From the NCBI GenBank assembly GCA_013299105.1, contig JAAFJY010000030.1, positions 40,148 through 104,147 on the forward strand: 64,000 nucleotides of DNA. The letters are read 5' to 3'. Positions 45,311-54,067 of this stretch are shown here, one piece after another. The notes under the pieces were generated by a model. The model was given only the letters and a program-made list of their open reading frames with translations. It did no database searches and was not told where the DNA came from. Made by a program: the position numbers and the translations under genes. Numbering within the stretch: position 1 is the first letter of the stretch; every line of letters begins with the position of its first letter. The DNA is from Chitinophagales bacterium (GTDB lineage Bacteria; Bacteroidota; Bacteroidia; Chitinophagales; Saprospiraceae).

Positions 45311-45446
45311 TGTTTTGAGCTAAAATAAGATGGACATCTTTGTTTTTGAGGTTTAGCAAAAAAAGAACACAACTTCCTTTCATCCAGTTGCTTTTCTTTT
45401 TTCACTAAACCCAAACCTGTCCAACTTATTTTTTTACGCTCCCTTA
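45311..45446 (+). repeat. Foldback element family A, copy 4
   Basis: TGTTTTGAGCTAAAATAAGAT at the left, TTTTTTTACGCTCCCTTA at the right. Nearly identical to copy 3. Its right end touches the broken ssb fragment. 45047-45310 before it has no recognisable gene. Confidence 0.9.
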
Positions 45447-45589
45447 CGCAGGAATTTCTCTGCCAACTCAGCGAGGTCTTGCCATAACACGATATTGTGC
45501 CATTCGGTTAAGGGGGCATTTTCATCTTTGAAGCTTTCAGAAGTGGCCAGTGTGAACCTAGCCACCTTGATGTTGCCTTCAAGCGTCTG
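45446..45589 (-). pseudogene. Internal fragment of single-stranded DNA-binding protein
   Basis: The minus strand reads in one frame [20 protein letters not shown] then [30 protein letters not shown], which is the OB-fold core of bacterial SSB. The start and the C-terminus are missing: the upstream side is cut by the TTGAGCGG unit (45592) and the downstream side by the family A element. Non-functional. Confidence 0.85.
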
Positions 45590-45591
45590 GA

Positions 45592-45627
45592 CCGCTCAAT
45601 CTGATGAAAAATTGGCACTTTGAGCGG
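45592..45627. repeat. TTGAGCGG repeat unit, second location
   Basis: CCGCTCAATCTGATGAAAAA to ACTTTGAGCGG, a 36-bp unit that matches 43445-43480 upstream of the ATPase. The esterase gene, element copy 4 and the ssb fragment lie between the two locations. Confidence 0.75.
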
Positions 45628-45698
45628 CTTATGACGGGGCGAAATGAGTTTCCCAACAGTCGCCACTTTTTTCAAAAAATGTCAAATGTTTGTCTAAC

Positions 45699-48323
45699 TC
45701 ACTCCTCCAAAAACCGCTGCAACTCCCTCAATTTCAGCATACAATCAATGGGCGTCAAACTATTCAAATCCAAACTTTTGAGCAGCGCCTTGATTTGCCC
45801 CGCAGCGGGGTCCACGGTTTCAAAAATGCTGAGTTGGATGGCATCCGTAGCGATGGCTTTGGTGGCGGGTTTGGCTACGGTGGGGGTATCCCCTACTTTG
45901 CCTTCCTGGTTGATCGACTTTTGCTCCAATTGCTCCAGGATGTGGTTGGCGCGCTCCACGATCATGCGGGGCATGCCCGCCATTTTGGCCACGTGAATGC
46001 CAAAGCTGTGTTGGCTGCCGCCCGGCGTGAGCTTGCGCAGGAAGATGACTTTTTGGCCTACCTCACGGGTTGCGACGTGGTAATTGTGCACCCTCGGCAA
46101 TTTTTCGGCCAGCTCGTTGAGCTCGTGGTAGTGGGTGGCAAACAGGGTTTTGGGCCTTGCACCGGGGTTGTTGTGCAGGTATTCGGCGATCGACCAGGCG
46201 ATTGAAATGCCGTCGTAAGTGCTGGTGCCCCGGCCAATTTCGTCCAGCAAAATCAGGCTGCGGTCGCTGATGTTGTTCATGATGCTGGCCGTCTCGTTCA
46301 TCTCCACCATGAAGGTCGATTCGCCGGAGGAGATGTTGTCGCTGGCCCCCACGCGGGTGAAGACCTTGTCGAGGATGCCCAAATTAGCCGAGCTGGCGGG
46401 CACATACGAGCCGATTTGAGCCATGAGGCAAATCAGGGCAGTTTGGCGCAACAAGGCCGACTTACCCGCCATGTTGGGACCCGTGATCATCAGGATTTGT
46501 TGCTGCTCGTGGTCGAGATAAACGTCGTTGGGCACGTAGCTTTCACCCAGCGGCAGTTGTTGCTCGATCACCGGATGGCGGCCTTCTTTGATCTCGATGG
46601 CCAGTCCCTCGTTGATCTGTGGGCGGGAATAGCGCTGCCGCTGGGCTACTTTGGCAAAGGACAAGAGGCAGTCCAGGCGCGCCAAAAGGCTGGCGTTGTG
46701 CTGCACAGGCTGGATGTAATCGACCAGGTCGAGCACCAATTGCTGGAATAGGCGCTCCTCCAACTCCAGAATGCGCTCCTCCGCGCCCAGGATTTTGGCT
46801 TCCAATTGCTTGAGGTCTTCGGTGATGAAGCGCTCGGCGTTGGCCAGGGTTTGCTTGCGGATCCAGGTATTGGGCGTCTGGTCCTTGTACTTATTGGTTA
46901 CTTCGAGGTAGTAACCGAATACGCTGTTGAAGCCGATTTTCAGGGACGCGATGCCGCTGGCTTCGATTTCTTTTTGCAAAATACCTTGCAACAAGTCCTT
47001 GGCGTGGCCGATGACGTGCCGCAATTCATCCAAGTCGGAATTGAAGCCGTCGGCGATCACCCCACCCTTGTTGAGGTTCACGGGTGGATCTTCGACGATT
47101 TGGGTGGCGATGCGCTCCACCAGTCCGGGGCAAGGGTTCAAACCATCGCTGATTTTGGCCAGGTCGGGGTGCCCGGTGTCTTGTAGCAGGCTTTTGAGCG
47201 GCCCAATGGCCAGCAAGGCGCGTTTGAGTTGCACCAATTCGCGGGGATTGACCTTGCCCAGGGGTACTTTGGAGATCAGGCGCTCCAGGTCGCCCATTTG
47301 CCTAAGCGATTGTTCGACTTGTTGGGCAAATTGGTCTTGCTCCAGCAAATACGAGACCATGTCCAGGCGTGCGTCGATGGCGGTTTTGTCTTTGAGGGGT
47401 AGGACAATCCATTTTTTCAAGAGGCGTGCGCCCATCGGTGAAACGGTCTGGTCCAGGATTTTGTGCAGGCTCACGCCCGTATCGTGTGCACTGCCCAGCA
47501 ACTCCAGGTTGCGGATGGTGAAGCGGTCGAGCCACACGTAGCGATCCGGGTGGATGCGCGAGAGCGAAACGAGGTGCTTGAGTTTCTTGTTTTCGGTGGT
47601 TTCGAGGTAGTGTAGGATGGCTCCGGCGGCGATTTGGGCCAATTCCATGTCTTCCACCCCAAACCCCTTGAGGCTTTGTACTTCAAATTGGCTCAATAGC
47701 TTTTCGCGGGCATAATCCTGCGTAAAAACCCACTCATCGAGGGTAAACACATAAAATCGCTCCCCAAACTTGGCTTCAAAAGCCTTCTTTTTGTCTTTGG
47801 AAAACAGCACCTCGGAAGGGCTGAAGCTCTGCAACAACTTGTCGATGTAGCTCCAATCGCCCTCACTGACCAGGAATTCGCCCGTAGAAATGTCCAAAAA
47901 AGCTACGCCAAAGTCCTCTTTTCTACCAAAATAAACCGCAGCCAGGAAGTTGTTGCTCTGGTAGTCGAGCAGCTTGTCGTCCACCGCAATACCCGGTGTG
48001 ATCACTTCGGTGACGCCCCGGCGCACGATTTTTTTGAGCGGCGAGGGTTTTTCCAATTGCTCGCAAATGGCCACGCGGTGGCCCGCCCGCACGAGGCGCG
48101 GCAGGTAGAGGTCGAGCGAATGATAAGGAAAGCCAGCCAATTCGGTGTCGTTGCCACCATTGTTGCGGCTGGTCAAGACAATGCCCAAAACGCGGGAAGC
48201 GGTGACTGCATCTTCCCCAAAAGTTTCATAAAAATCGCCTACCCGAAACAGCAGGATGGCATCGGGGTACTTCTTTTTGACCTTGTTGTATTGATCCATT
48301 AAAGGAGTCACTTTCTCGGACAT
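45699..48323 (-). CDS. mutS: DNA mismatch repair protein MutS
   Basis: 874 residues from the ATG at 48323 (MSEKVTPLMDQYNKVKKKYP). Mismatch-binding motif in LLFRVGDFYETFGEDA (Phe and Glu of the F-x-E wedge), a connector, lever and clamp core, and the ATPase domain with ITGPNMAGKSALLRQ, SGESTFMVEMNETASIM, LILLDEIGRGTSTYDG and FATHYHELNEL. It recognises mispairs and recruits MutL. The usual length and complete motifs indicate a functional protein. Promoter box TATATTTG at 48380-48387 (minus). Confidence 0.99.
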   Translation of the reverse strand: MSEKVTPLMDQYNKVKKKYPDAILLFRVGDFYETFGEDAVTASRVLGIVLTSRNNGGNDTELAGFPYHSLDLYLPRLVRAGHRVAICEQLEKPSPLKKIVRRGVTEVITPGIAVDDKLLDYQSNNFLAAVYFGRKEDFGVAFLDISTGEFLVSEGDWSYIDKLLQSFSPSEVLFSKDKKKAFEAKFGERFYVFTLDEWVFTQDYAREKLLSQFEVQSLKGFGVEDMELAQIAAGAILHYLETTENKKLKHLVSLSRIHPDRYVWLDRFTIRNLELLGSAHDTGVSLHKILDQTVSPMGARLLKKWIVLPLKDKTAIDARLDMVSYLLEQDQFAQQVEQSLRQMGDLERLISKVPLGKVNPRELVQLKRALLAIGPLKSLLQDTGHPDLAKISDGLNPCPGLVERIATQIVEDPPVNLNKGGVIADGFNSDLDELRHVIGHAKDLLQGILQKEIEASGIASLKIGFNSVFGYYLEVTNKYKDQTPNTWIRKQTLANAERFITEDLKQLEAKILGAEERILELEERLFQQLVLDLVDYIQPVQHNASLLARLDCLLSFAKVAQRQRYSRPQINEGLAIEIKEGRHPVIEQQLPLGESYVPNDVYLDHEQQQILMITGPNMAGKSALLRQTALICLMAQIGSYVPASSANLGILDKVFTRVGASDNISSGESTFMVEMNETASIMNNISDRSLILLDEIGRGTSTYDGISIAWSIAEYLHNNPGARPKTLFATHYHELNELAEKLPRVHNYHVATREVGQKVIFLRKLTPGGSQHSFGIHVAKMAGMPRMIVERANHILEQLEQKSINQEGKVGDTPTVAKPATKAIATDAIQLSIFETVDPAAGQIKALLKSLDLNSLTPIDCMLKLRELQRFLEE

Positions 48324-48379
48324 AGCTGAGTTTTGGCTAGCGCTTTTTGGAAAATGGCCGTTGGTTCGAGCACGATGGG

Positions 48380-48387
48380 CAAATATA
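48380..48387 (-). promoter_or_regulatory. Putative -7 box of mutS
   Basis: Minus strand TATATTTG fits TAnnTTTG, 57 bp upstream of the mutS start. Confidence 0.45.
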
Positions 48388-48627
48388 CACGATGAACCGA
48401 GCAAAATGAGGTTTTTGAGCTCCCAGGCGCAATTTTTTTTATGGGCTAAACTGAGCCCGAATTACTTCCACTTATCCACTTGCTACACTTGTTTATTGAA
48501 CGCTTACAGTCGTCAAGTTGGGCAGATTGGCTTGAGCAGAGCCCCTAATATTGCAGCATTCCAATGAACTACTGCTCAAACCCTTTGAAATGCAAACTGC
48601 TCTATCCAACAAACGACTGTCCGTAAG

Positions 48628-48784
48628 AGGATGTTTAAATTTAGGATTGAAGGCGAAAATGAGCACATTTTCGTCCAATCAAGGCACCAAAAGCGGAGTT
48701 ATGCAGCGCATAATGAGCATTTTGGTAACGAAGAGTGGGCGGAAAGGGGGCATTTTGGACCAAGCAAAAATTTTTAAACATACT
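48628..48784. repeat. Family B element, copy 2
   Basis: 157 bp with ends GAGGATGTTTAAA and TTTAAACATACTC and the interior CGGAGTTATGCAGCGCATAA. It is inserted at the 5' end of the next gene, so that gene's reading frame begins inside the element. Confidence 0.8.
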
Positions 48785-49897
48785 CTCAGCTTGTTCCTGC
48801 TCTTACTTACCTCTTGGCTTCCACTTCAAGCCCAACCCAATACCAATATGGAACCCGAAATCGTACTGGACGCCGCCGCCGAGGCCAGCCCAGCCAAAGC
48901 CTACATCAAAACCTTTTGGAAATACATCGCGAAACTCAAACAAGCCAAGGAAACCGGGGTGTACAGTTCCTTGAACACCACGATTCGCAACGCCGCTACG
49001 GCCATCAACAATGTCAAACTCAAGGACCCAAAATACAACGTTGGCTCACTGCAACAGGAGTTGAAGCAATACGAAAACCTTTCCCAAAATGTAGAAACCC
49101 AGCGGATCGAAGGCCGCCATAACTACGCGGAGGCCTCAAAGTTTTTGTCAGATTTTCCTGATGCATCATCATTAAATTTCACGGGCAAGGATGATCTGAA
49201 AGCAGCCATCGTAGCGCATGACCAAAAATTGAACGAATTCAAGCAAAAACAGGCCGCTTTTATGGCGTCCAACCCTGATCCGGGGGCGATCCAGCAATAC
49301 GAATCAAGGTTTGAGTCAAAAGCAAATGGCTACCTGACCCAGCCAGAAGACATCGTGGCCGAATTCAACAAAGCAGAATATTACGAAACCGGATTGAGTC
49401 TCCATCGCTACGCATTGACCCTCCAGGTTTATTGGACCACCGTGGCAAGCATGTATCCCAACAATGCCAAAATCCAGGAAGCTGGTCAAGCTGCCGATCA
49501 AGTCTTCAAAAAACTGCCCAATCCAGACAACATGAAGGCTGTTTTTCAGCAAAACAAGGCCGCCAGGCTCAAAAAAACCTTCATGCCGCCCGCTGCTGTG
49601 CAAAATCCAGCTTTGGAAAGCGATTTCCGCAGGATCTTCAATGGCTTGAACAAAGGCGAGACCATTGTCAAAATCAACCCCAGGTACCGCGATTGGCAGG
49701 TCTTCAAAAACGAACTCACGGGGATGGTGACCGAGCGAAAATACGGCGCTTACCTGCTGGTCAAAAGAAACGATGGCACTTGCAAGTTGTATGAGTTGAT
49801 CATCATCCAGGACCACCTCGCCACGGGCTACGGCCAGTCGCGCCTGGATCGATTGGAGATCGTAGAGCCTGAGTTTTTGTGCGAGAATGTGAGGTGA
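48713..49897 (+). CDS. Secreted protein of unknown function, start inside a repeat element
   Basis: From the ATG at 48713 about 394 residues. The hydrophobic signal core SLFLLLLTSWLPLQAQ follows a basic stretch (TKSGRKGG) encoded by element B copy 2; the frame stays open back to 48551. The mature part is helical and polar (NTNMEPEIVLDAAAEASPAK, LQQELKQYENLSQNVETQRI), with a C-terminal KYGAYLLVKRNDGTCKLYEL segment. No known family. Probably the original start codon was displaced by the element, and whether the present start works is uncertain. Confidence 0.6.
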   Translation: MSILVTKSGRKGGILDQAKIFKHTLSLFLLLLTSWLPLQAQPNTNMEPEIVLDAAAEASPAKAYIKTFWKYIAKLKQAKETGVYSSLNTTIRNAATAINNVKLKDPKYNVGSLQQELKQYENLSQNVETQRIEGRHNYAEASKFLSDFPDASSLNFTGKDDLKAAIVAHDQKLNEFKQKQAAFMASNPDPGAIQQYESRFESKANGYLTQPEDIVAEFNKAEYYETGLSLHRYALTLQVYWTTVASMYPNNAKIQEAGQAADQVFKKLPNPDNMKAVFQQNKAARLKKTFMPPAAVQNPALESDFRRIFNGLNKGETIVKINPRYRDWQVFKNELTGMVTERKYGAYLLVKRNDGTCKLYELIIIQDHLATGYGQSRLDRLEIVEPEFLCENVR

Positions 49898-50182
49898 GGG
49901 CCACGGATGTTTTCCTTGCTTCGCAGTAGCCACGGCTGTTTTCCTGCTTCGCAGATTTGGGCCGCTGTGCGGCCTATGGGAGAACACGGATTACACAGAT
50001 GACACGGATTTTCACGGATTGCCAGCATGACGTTGACCATGACGTTGACCACTATCAATAGAACCTAAAACTACCCCAAAAGAAAAGGGACAAGGATAGA
50101 ATCCCGGACAAGTCCATCGGAAGGAGCAGGTCGTCTGCTCCTTACTTTTTCTCCTATTCACATTCGATCAATCCCAAGAACC
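49898..50182. other. Intergenic region with short direct repeats and hairpin
   Basis: No gene. Two CCACGG-TTTTCCT-GCTTCGCAG units (~49901-49955), then ACGGATTACACAGATGACAC and two ATGACGTTGACC units (50028-50052), which belong to the dispersed motif seen at 6640 and 20700. At 50121-50143 AAGGAGCAG-GTCGT-CTGCTCCTT followed by ACTTTTT is a likely terminator for the preceding gene. Confidence 0.6.
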
Positions 50183-51697
50183 ATGAGATTCAGCTGGACT
50201 TTTCTTTTGCTGTTCTGTATTTTGAACAACGATCTCCAGGCAGCTACCTGGACTGGTGGCAGTGGTGATTGGCATGTGGCCAGCAACTGGAATACCGGAG
50301 TCGTACCTGGCGCTGGAGACGATGTGGTCATCAGCAATGGCTCGCCGACCATCATGGCGGGGGCAACGGGTTTATGCCGCAATTTGACCAAATCAGGGTT
50401 TTTATCCACGCTGACCCTCCAAGCCAACGCCAACCTAAAAATTAGTGGCAACCTGAATTACACCGGGGGCAGCATCGTGACCAATCCCAGCAGTGTCATC
50501 ACCTTTTCAGGCGCTGGTTTGCAGCGCGTGAGTGGCAGCAGTCCTTTGACCATTAGCAACCTGAGCGTGGCCAATTCAAGTGGCTTGTTGATGGAAAAAA
50601 CCGTCACCTTGTCGGGGGCGCTCAACCTGCTTTCGGGCAGCATTTTTACCAATGGGTTTGGCCTCACTACGCCCAGCATCACGGGCTATTCCAGTTCACA
50701 GTTTGTGGTAACTGGCGATAACTTGGGCAATCCGGCCTCCGGTGGTGGCCTCAAAATCGCGGTCCCAGCGGGTGGATCGGCTTTTTTTCCGGTGGGTACC
50801 AAAATTGGGGCCTACAACCCCGTTTCGATTAGCAATACCTCTGGAGCCGATGACGGCTACAATGTCCGGGCAGGCTTGGGCGGTTCTACGGATGCGGTGC
50901 AGCGCAGTTGGGACATCAGCAATGGCGGCGGTACGGCTTCGATCAGTTTTGAATGGGCAACTGGCGAAGAAGGCAGTACTTTTAACCGTACCAATTGCGC
51001 GGTGTACAAACTGAGCGGCGGCATGATCGATTATACGGGATATGCCCCCCAACCGGGTGCTGCTGGTAGTGGCACCGTGGGTTGGAGCATGGGCTTGAGC
51101 AATGTGATGATTGGTTCCGCCACCTTCATCGTCAACAACAATACCGGGGTTTTGCCTATTCGTTTGGCTGCTTTTTCGCTCGAAAAAACAAATGAAAAGG
51201 AAGTGCAACTAAACTGGCACACCGATCGCTATTCCAATACCGATTATTTCATGGTAGAAAAAAGTGGCGAAAACCTGGATTTTCGGCCCCTCGGCAAGGT
51301 TTTGGCCAATGAAAAAGCCCGCTACCAATTCAATGATGTACTCATCGCTAATCAAAACACCTACTATCGCTTGATGATGGTTGACTTGGAAGGTGAAATC
51401 AGCTACAGCGAGGTATTGAGCTTAACAACTGATTTCACTTCCGATCAACTATTGGCCTGGCCCAACCCATTCACTGAAGAGTTGTTTTTTTCAGCCCAAT
51501 CCCCCAAATTATTGACTTCCTTCCGCCTGCGCCTGCTCACCCTGGGTGGACAAGTGCTTTGGCAATGCGATTACGGGCAATTGGATGGGCTGCAATCCCG
51601 GCAGAATTTGGCGCATTTGCCAGCGGGGACCTATGTGTTGCAGTCGCTGGAGCGGGGGCGTGTTTTGAAGAGTTTGAAGGTGGTGAAGGGGCGATGA
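50183..51697 (+). CDS. Secreted protein with T9SS sorting domain
   Basis: 504 residues, signal peptide MRFSWTFLLLFCILNNDLQA. The start of the mature part, TWTGGSGDWHVASNWNTGVV, is the repeat type seen in bacterial G8/autotransporter-like surface proteins (a beta-helix region to ~200). A middle beta-sandwich is followed by VLPIRLAAFSLEKTNEKEVQ then LNWHTDRYSNTDYFMVEK, a standard T9SS-substrate domain, and the C-terminal sorting domain (LAWPNPFTEELFFSAQ to HLPAGTYVLQSLERGRVLKS). Substrate of T9SS; function unknown. Confidence 0.9.
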   Translation: MRFSWTFLLLFCILNNDLQAATWTGGSGDWHVASNWNTGVVPGAGDDVVISNGSPTIMAGATGLCRNLTKSGFLSTLTLQANANLKISGNLNYTGGSIVTNPSSVITFSGAGLQRVSGSSPLTISNLSVANSSGLLMEKTVTLSGALNLLSGSIFTNGFGLTTPSITGYSSSQFVVTGDNLGNPASGGGLKIAVPAGGSAFFPVGTKIGAYNPVSISNTSGADDGYNVRAGLGGSTDAVQRSWDISNGGGTASISFEWATGEEGSTFNRTNCAVYKLSGGMIDYTGYAPQPGAAGSGTVGWSMGLSNVMIGSATFIVNNNTGVLPIRLAAFSLEKTNEKEVQLNWHTDRYSNTDYFMVEKSGENLDFRPLGKVLANEKARYQFNDVLIANQNTYYRLMMVDLEGEISYSEVLSLTTDFTSDQLLAWPNPFTEELFFSAQSPKLLTSFRLRLLTLGGQVLWQCDYGQLDGLQSRQNLAHLPAGTYVLQSLERGRVLKSLKVVKGR

Positions 51698-51790
51698 TTA
51701 GTTATGAATTATGAGTTGTCCTTGCGGGTAAGATTTGAGGTTTACACAAATACTCATAGGATTATAAATGTTGTGTTTACAACTTACAGT

Positions 51791-51817
51791 CCCACCATTA
51801 CCAATACGATGTTAAGG
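51791..51817 (-). repeat. attC-like half site at the left end of the cassette array
   Basis: CCCACCATTACCAATACGATGTTAAGG: its complement CTTAACATCGTATTGGTAATGG resembles the arms at 59470-59492 and 63604-63634. No matching left arm is evident. It lies 28 bp after the nucleotidyltransferase stop and probably marks the end of the array. Confidence 0.5.
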
Positions 51818-51845
51818 ATTCGTTGTTTTGTTGTCATAATTTCTA

Positions 51846-52706
51846 TCATAGCTTGTAATATGGTTTATATAATCCTTCTGCAAATTCTATGGTTTGGTCA
51901 AACAAGTCCCTCAATAGAACAACATTGTCATGTAGCGAATCTTTGCTACAGCACAAAATGTTATCAATTTTATGGCTCAAATTTTTTGGGCCAATTTTCG
52001 CTTGTTCCAAAATGTCTATTGCTCGTTTGTCTCCCATAGGATAAAGCTCATTAATGGCAAAAAGGGTCATTACAATACTTTGGGTGGCCCTTGTCAAACA
52101 ACCAATTGTATTGAAGGTATCATTTTTAATAGCAAATTTTTCGGCTTGCCAGATTGTAAACTCTGCTGACCATAAAGATTGTTGGATGACCGACTCCTTT
52201 AACTTTCTCGGATATTGCTTTACACGCTTTTTTAGTTCCTTAATTATATTGTCTGGGTCATAAAGAGCAAGACTGCTTTGTATTTCAGCGAGAAAGGTAA
52301 TTGACGAAAATCCGTAAGGTGGTTGCTGTTCAAAATTGTTTTCCCAAATCCCACTTTGGGCATTGTCAATTGTTTTGGTTATTTGGTCAATATTCTTGTA
52401 CAAAAAATCAACTTCAGCAAATGCAGTATTTATCCAGGCACCTCCATTTACCCAAGGTCCCCATTCGTAAAAACCAGTAACAGTTGGCGGTTCTTTGTCA
52501 GCATATTTTTTGGCAATACTTCTGATTTTTTCAATGTCAAATGGATAAAGCCCTGAATAGTAAATACCAATGTCGAGATCGGAGTTTTCTGTCGCCATAC
52601 CAATTGCATATGAGCCGCCAAGAACAATGGCCCTGACTCCTTTAAGCTGTTTCAGTTCGTTTGTAATGTCGTCTAAAAGCCTTTTTTTATCGTCTGTTAA
52701 TATCAT
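51846..52706 (-). CDS. Nucleotidyltransferase-domain protein
   Basis: 286 residues from the ATG at 52706 (MILTDDKKRLLDDITNELKQ). The longer open frame upstream is translation of the promoter palindrome and should be dropped. The motif AIVLGGSYAIGMATENSDLDIGIYY is the GSxxxG...DxD active site of the pol-beta-type nucleotidyltransferases, a group that includes aminoglycoside adenylyltransferases. A helical C-terminal domain follows. Adenylation of a small molecule or protein is likely; the substrate is unknown. It is the last gene of the cassette-like array on the left. Confidence 0.75.
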   Translation of the reverse strand: MILTDDKKRLLDDITNELKQLKGVRAIVLGGSYAIGMATENSDLDIGIYYSGLYPFDIEKIRSIAKKYADKEPPTVTGFYEWGPWVNGGAWINTAFAEVDFLYKNIDQITKTIDNAQSGIWENNFEQQPPYGFSSITFLAEIQSSLALYDPDNIIKELKKRVKQYPRKLKESVIQQSLWSAEFTIWQAEKFAIKNDTFNTIGCLTRATQSIVMTLFAINELYPMGDKRAIDILEQAKIGPKNLSHKIDNILCCSKDSLHDNVVLLRDLFDQTIEFAEGLYKPYYKL

Positions 52707-52758
52707 TTTTTGAATAGGTTTGTTGGATAGTGGCAATATACAGTGAACGCGATGGGCT

Positions 52759-52877
52759 GCGTATTTGTGAAGGCAGAGTATTGGGAGCCCTCCATTCGCA
52801 CCCATGTACAAAGATGCCATAAAAAACCGACCATTCAAAGGCTTCCAAGCACCCCTGCTTTTCAAATACGATGGTAG
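52759..52877 (-). promoter_or_regulatory. Promoter-bearing palindrome (type I), copy 1
   Basis: In + orientation it begins GCGTATTTGTGAAGGCAGAG and ends CTTTTCAAATACGATGGTAG; the ends are complementary. On the minus strand CATCTTTG (52816-52809) with an upstream CCTTTG resembles the TTTG-N18-TAnnTTTG promoter, firing into the nucleotidyltransferase. Outer core bases are degenerate in this copy. Confidence 0.75.
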
Positions 52878-52898
52878 AGGGAGTGGCTTGGCGTTTTT

Positions 52899-53029
52899 GC
52901 TAACGGTTTCGGACTTGGCGAAGGTGGCGATTTTCACTACAAATGTTGATAAGGAGAACCAAAATTTGGTTAACCACAAATGTGTCTGCGGGACACAGAA
53001 CCGCCACTTTTGCCAAACCCGTGTTATGC
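52899..53029 (-). repeat. attC-like palindrome (type II), copy 1
   Basis: Ends GCTAAC (52899-52904) and GTTATGC (53023-53029). The arms CGGACTTGGCGAAGGTGGCG and CCGCCACTTTTGCCAAACCC are complementary with small bulges. A central AACCAAAATTTGGTT hairpin is present. On the coding (minus) strand it runs GCATAAC...GTTAGC, and the stop codon of the upstream gene lies inside GCATAAC. Confidence 0.75.
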
Positions 53030-53506
53030 GTTCGTTTTTTTATTCGTCAATTTTCGTCGCATTACATAATGGTCTAAATTTTCTCCAAATCCATTTTCAA
53101 TTATACGCTCTGTCCAAAAGTAAAACTTATTAAAAGTCTTTTCCAATAATTGCGTTGTGTTTATGACAATATCAAAATCCAATTTTTCGTTTTCTATATT
53201 TGTCAAAATATGATTAAAAAATTGGGTTGTTATTTTCAGAAAGTTTACCTGCCCAATTGAAAATCGTCTAAACATAACCCAAGCTATTCCAAATACTTTT
53301 TCTGTATGTTTTACATAGTGCCCACCACATCCAATCACTTCGTTGTTATGAATTAGAACTTTAAAATTATTGTCTGCATAATTATCTAAAAATTCTATTA
53401 AGTATTGTAAGTCATTTTTGTCAAAATATCTTGGGCAATTGGAGTAGAAAATTCCTATGATATTTTCTTTGTCTACCAAAGTATATATTCTAATTTCTGT
53501 ATGCAT
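53024..53506 (-). CDS. GNAT-like acetyltransferase, cassette gene
   Basis: 160 residues. The start IRIYTLVDKENIIGIFYSNC, then NNEVIGCGGHYVKHTEKVFG and AWVMFRRFSIG fit a small GNAT fold (strand 4, then the acetyl-CoA loop R-F-S-I-G). Assignment is moderate. Very AT-rich. The stop codon TAA is part of the GCATAAC end of the attC-like site, as is common for integron cassettes. Promoter: the type I palindrome 53559-53689. Confidence 0.6.
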   Translation of the reverse strand: MHTEIRIYTLVDKENIIGIFYSNCPRYFDKNDLQYLIEFLDNYADNNFKVLIHNNEVIGCGGHYVKHTEKVFGIAWVMFRRFSIGQVNFLKITTQFFNHILTNIENEKLDFDIVINTTQLLEKTFNKFYFWTERIIENGFGENLDHYVMRRKLTNKKTNA

Positions 53507-53558
53507 AACCTTTTAAATTCTGAATTTTTGTTGACTTGTCTTGGTCTCGGAAAATGAC

Positions 53559-53689
53559 GCATAACAGCCCACGTATTTGTGAAGGCACGGCATTTGAAAC
53601 CCTCCACTCGCGCCCAGATACAAAGATACCATAAAACCCGACCATTCAAAGGCTTCCAATCAGCCCTGCTTTTCAAATAAGATGGTAGA
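53559..53689 (-). promoter_or_regulatory. Promoter-bearing palindrome (type I), copy 2
   Basis: Ends GCATAAC (53559-53565) and GGTAGAG, inner arms ACGTATTTGTGAAGGCA and TGCTTTTCAAATAAGATGG. On the minus strand TTTG (53650-53647), 18 bp, TATCTTTG (53628-53621): a good Bacteroidota promoter directed at the GNAT-like gene. Confidence 0.8.
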
Positions 53690-53709
53690 GGAAGTGGCTT
53701 GGCGTTTTT

Positions 53710-54028
53710 GCTAACGTTCAGGGCTTTGTCCAGGTTGGGAAATAGAATTCCGTCTGCCTGGAACCGCTGCTGATTGAAAATATAAAGTTGAAGTTAAGCA
53801 CTAAAGTTCAGCGATGTTTGTCCAGCCCGAACAAAAACATATACTCGTCAGAAATAGGTTTTGTGCAAACTATTAGCTGAAAAGTGCTGAAAAGCCTTTC
53901 AAATCACGGCTAAAGCATATTTACAAACTTAGAACTTTGCACAAAACCTAATCCGCTGAAGTATAACAGCATTACAAACGTTCATTGTTATTCCATCTGC
54001 CCGGCTTGCACAAAACTCCATGTTATCG
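53710..54028 (-). repeat. attC-like palindrome (type II), copy 2, long
   Basis: Ends GCTAAC (53710-53715) and GTTATCG (54022-54028); arms CAGGGCTTTGTCCAGGTTGG and CCGGCTTGCACAAAACTCCA are roughly complementary. The centre is ~220 bp longer than in the other copies, with its own GTTTTGTGCAAA/TTTGCACAAAAC pair (~53860 and ~53970). It may be two sites fused. 53507-54233 has no gene. Confidence 0.6.
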
Positions 54029-54067
54029 GCTGCCTTTCTCAATACATAACTTTAAAATTATTGTTGT

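Noticed and set aside
52707..52979. Long N-terminal extension of the nucleotidyltransferase (and similar ones of the Crp and other array genes)
   Set aside because: The extension translates the promoter-bearing palindrome; similar peptides (KPLNGR, YLCxWARVEGFKC) appear before unrelated genes, so it is not coding.
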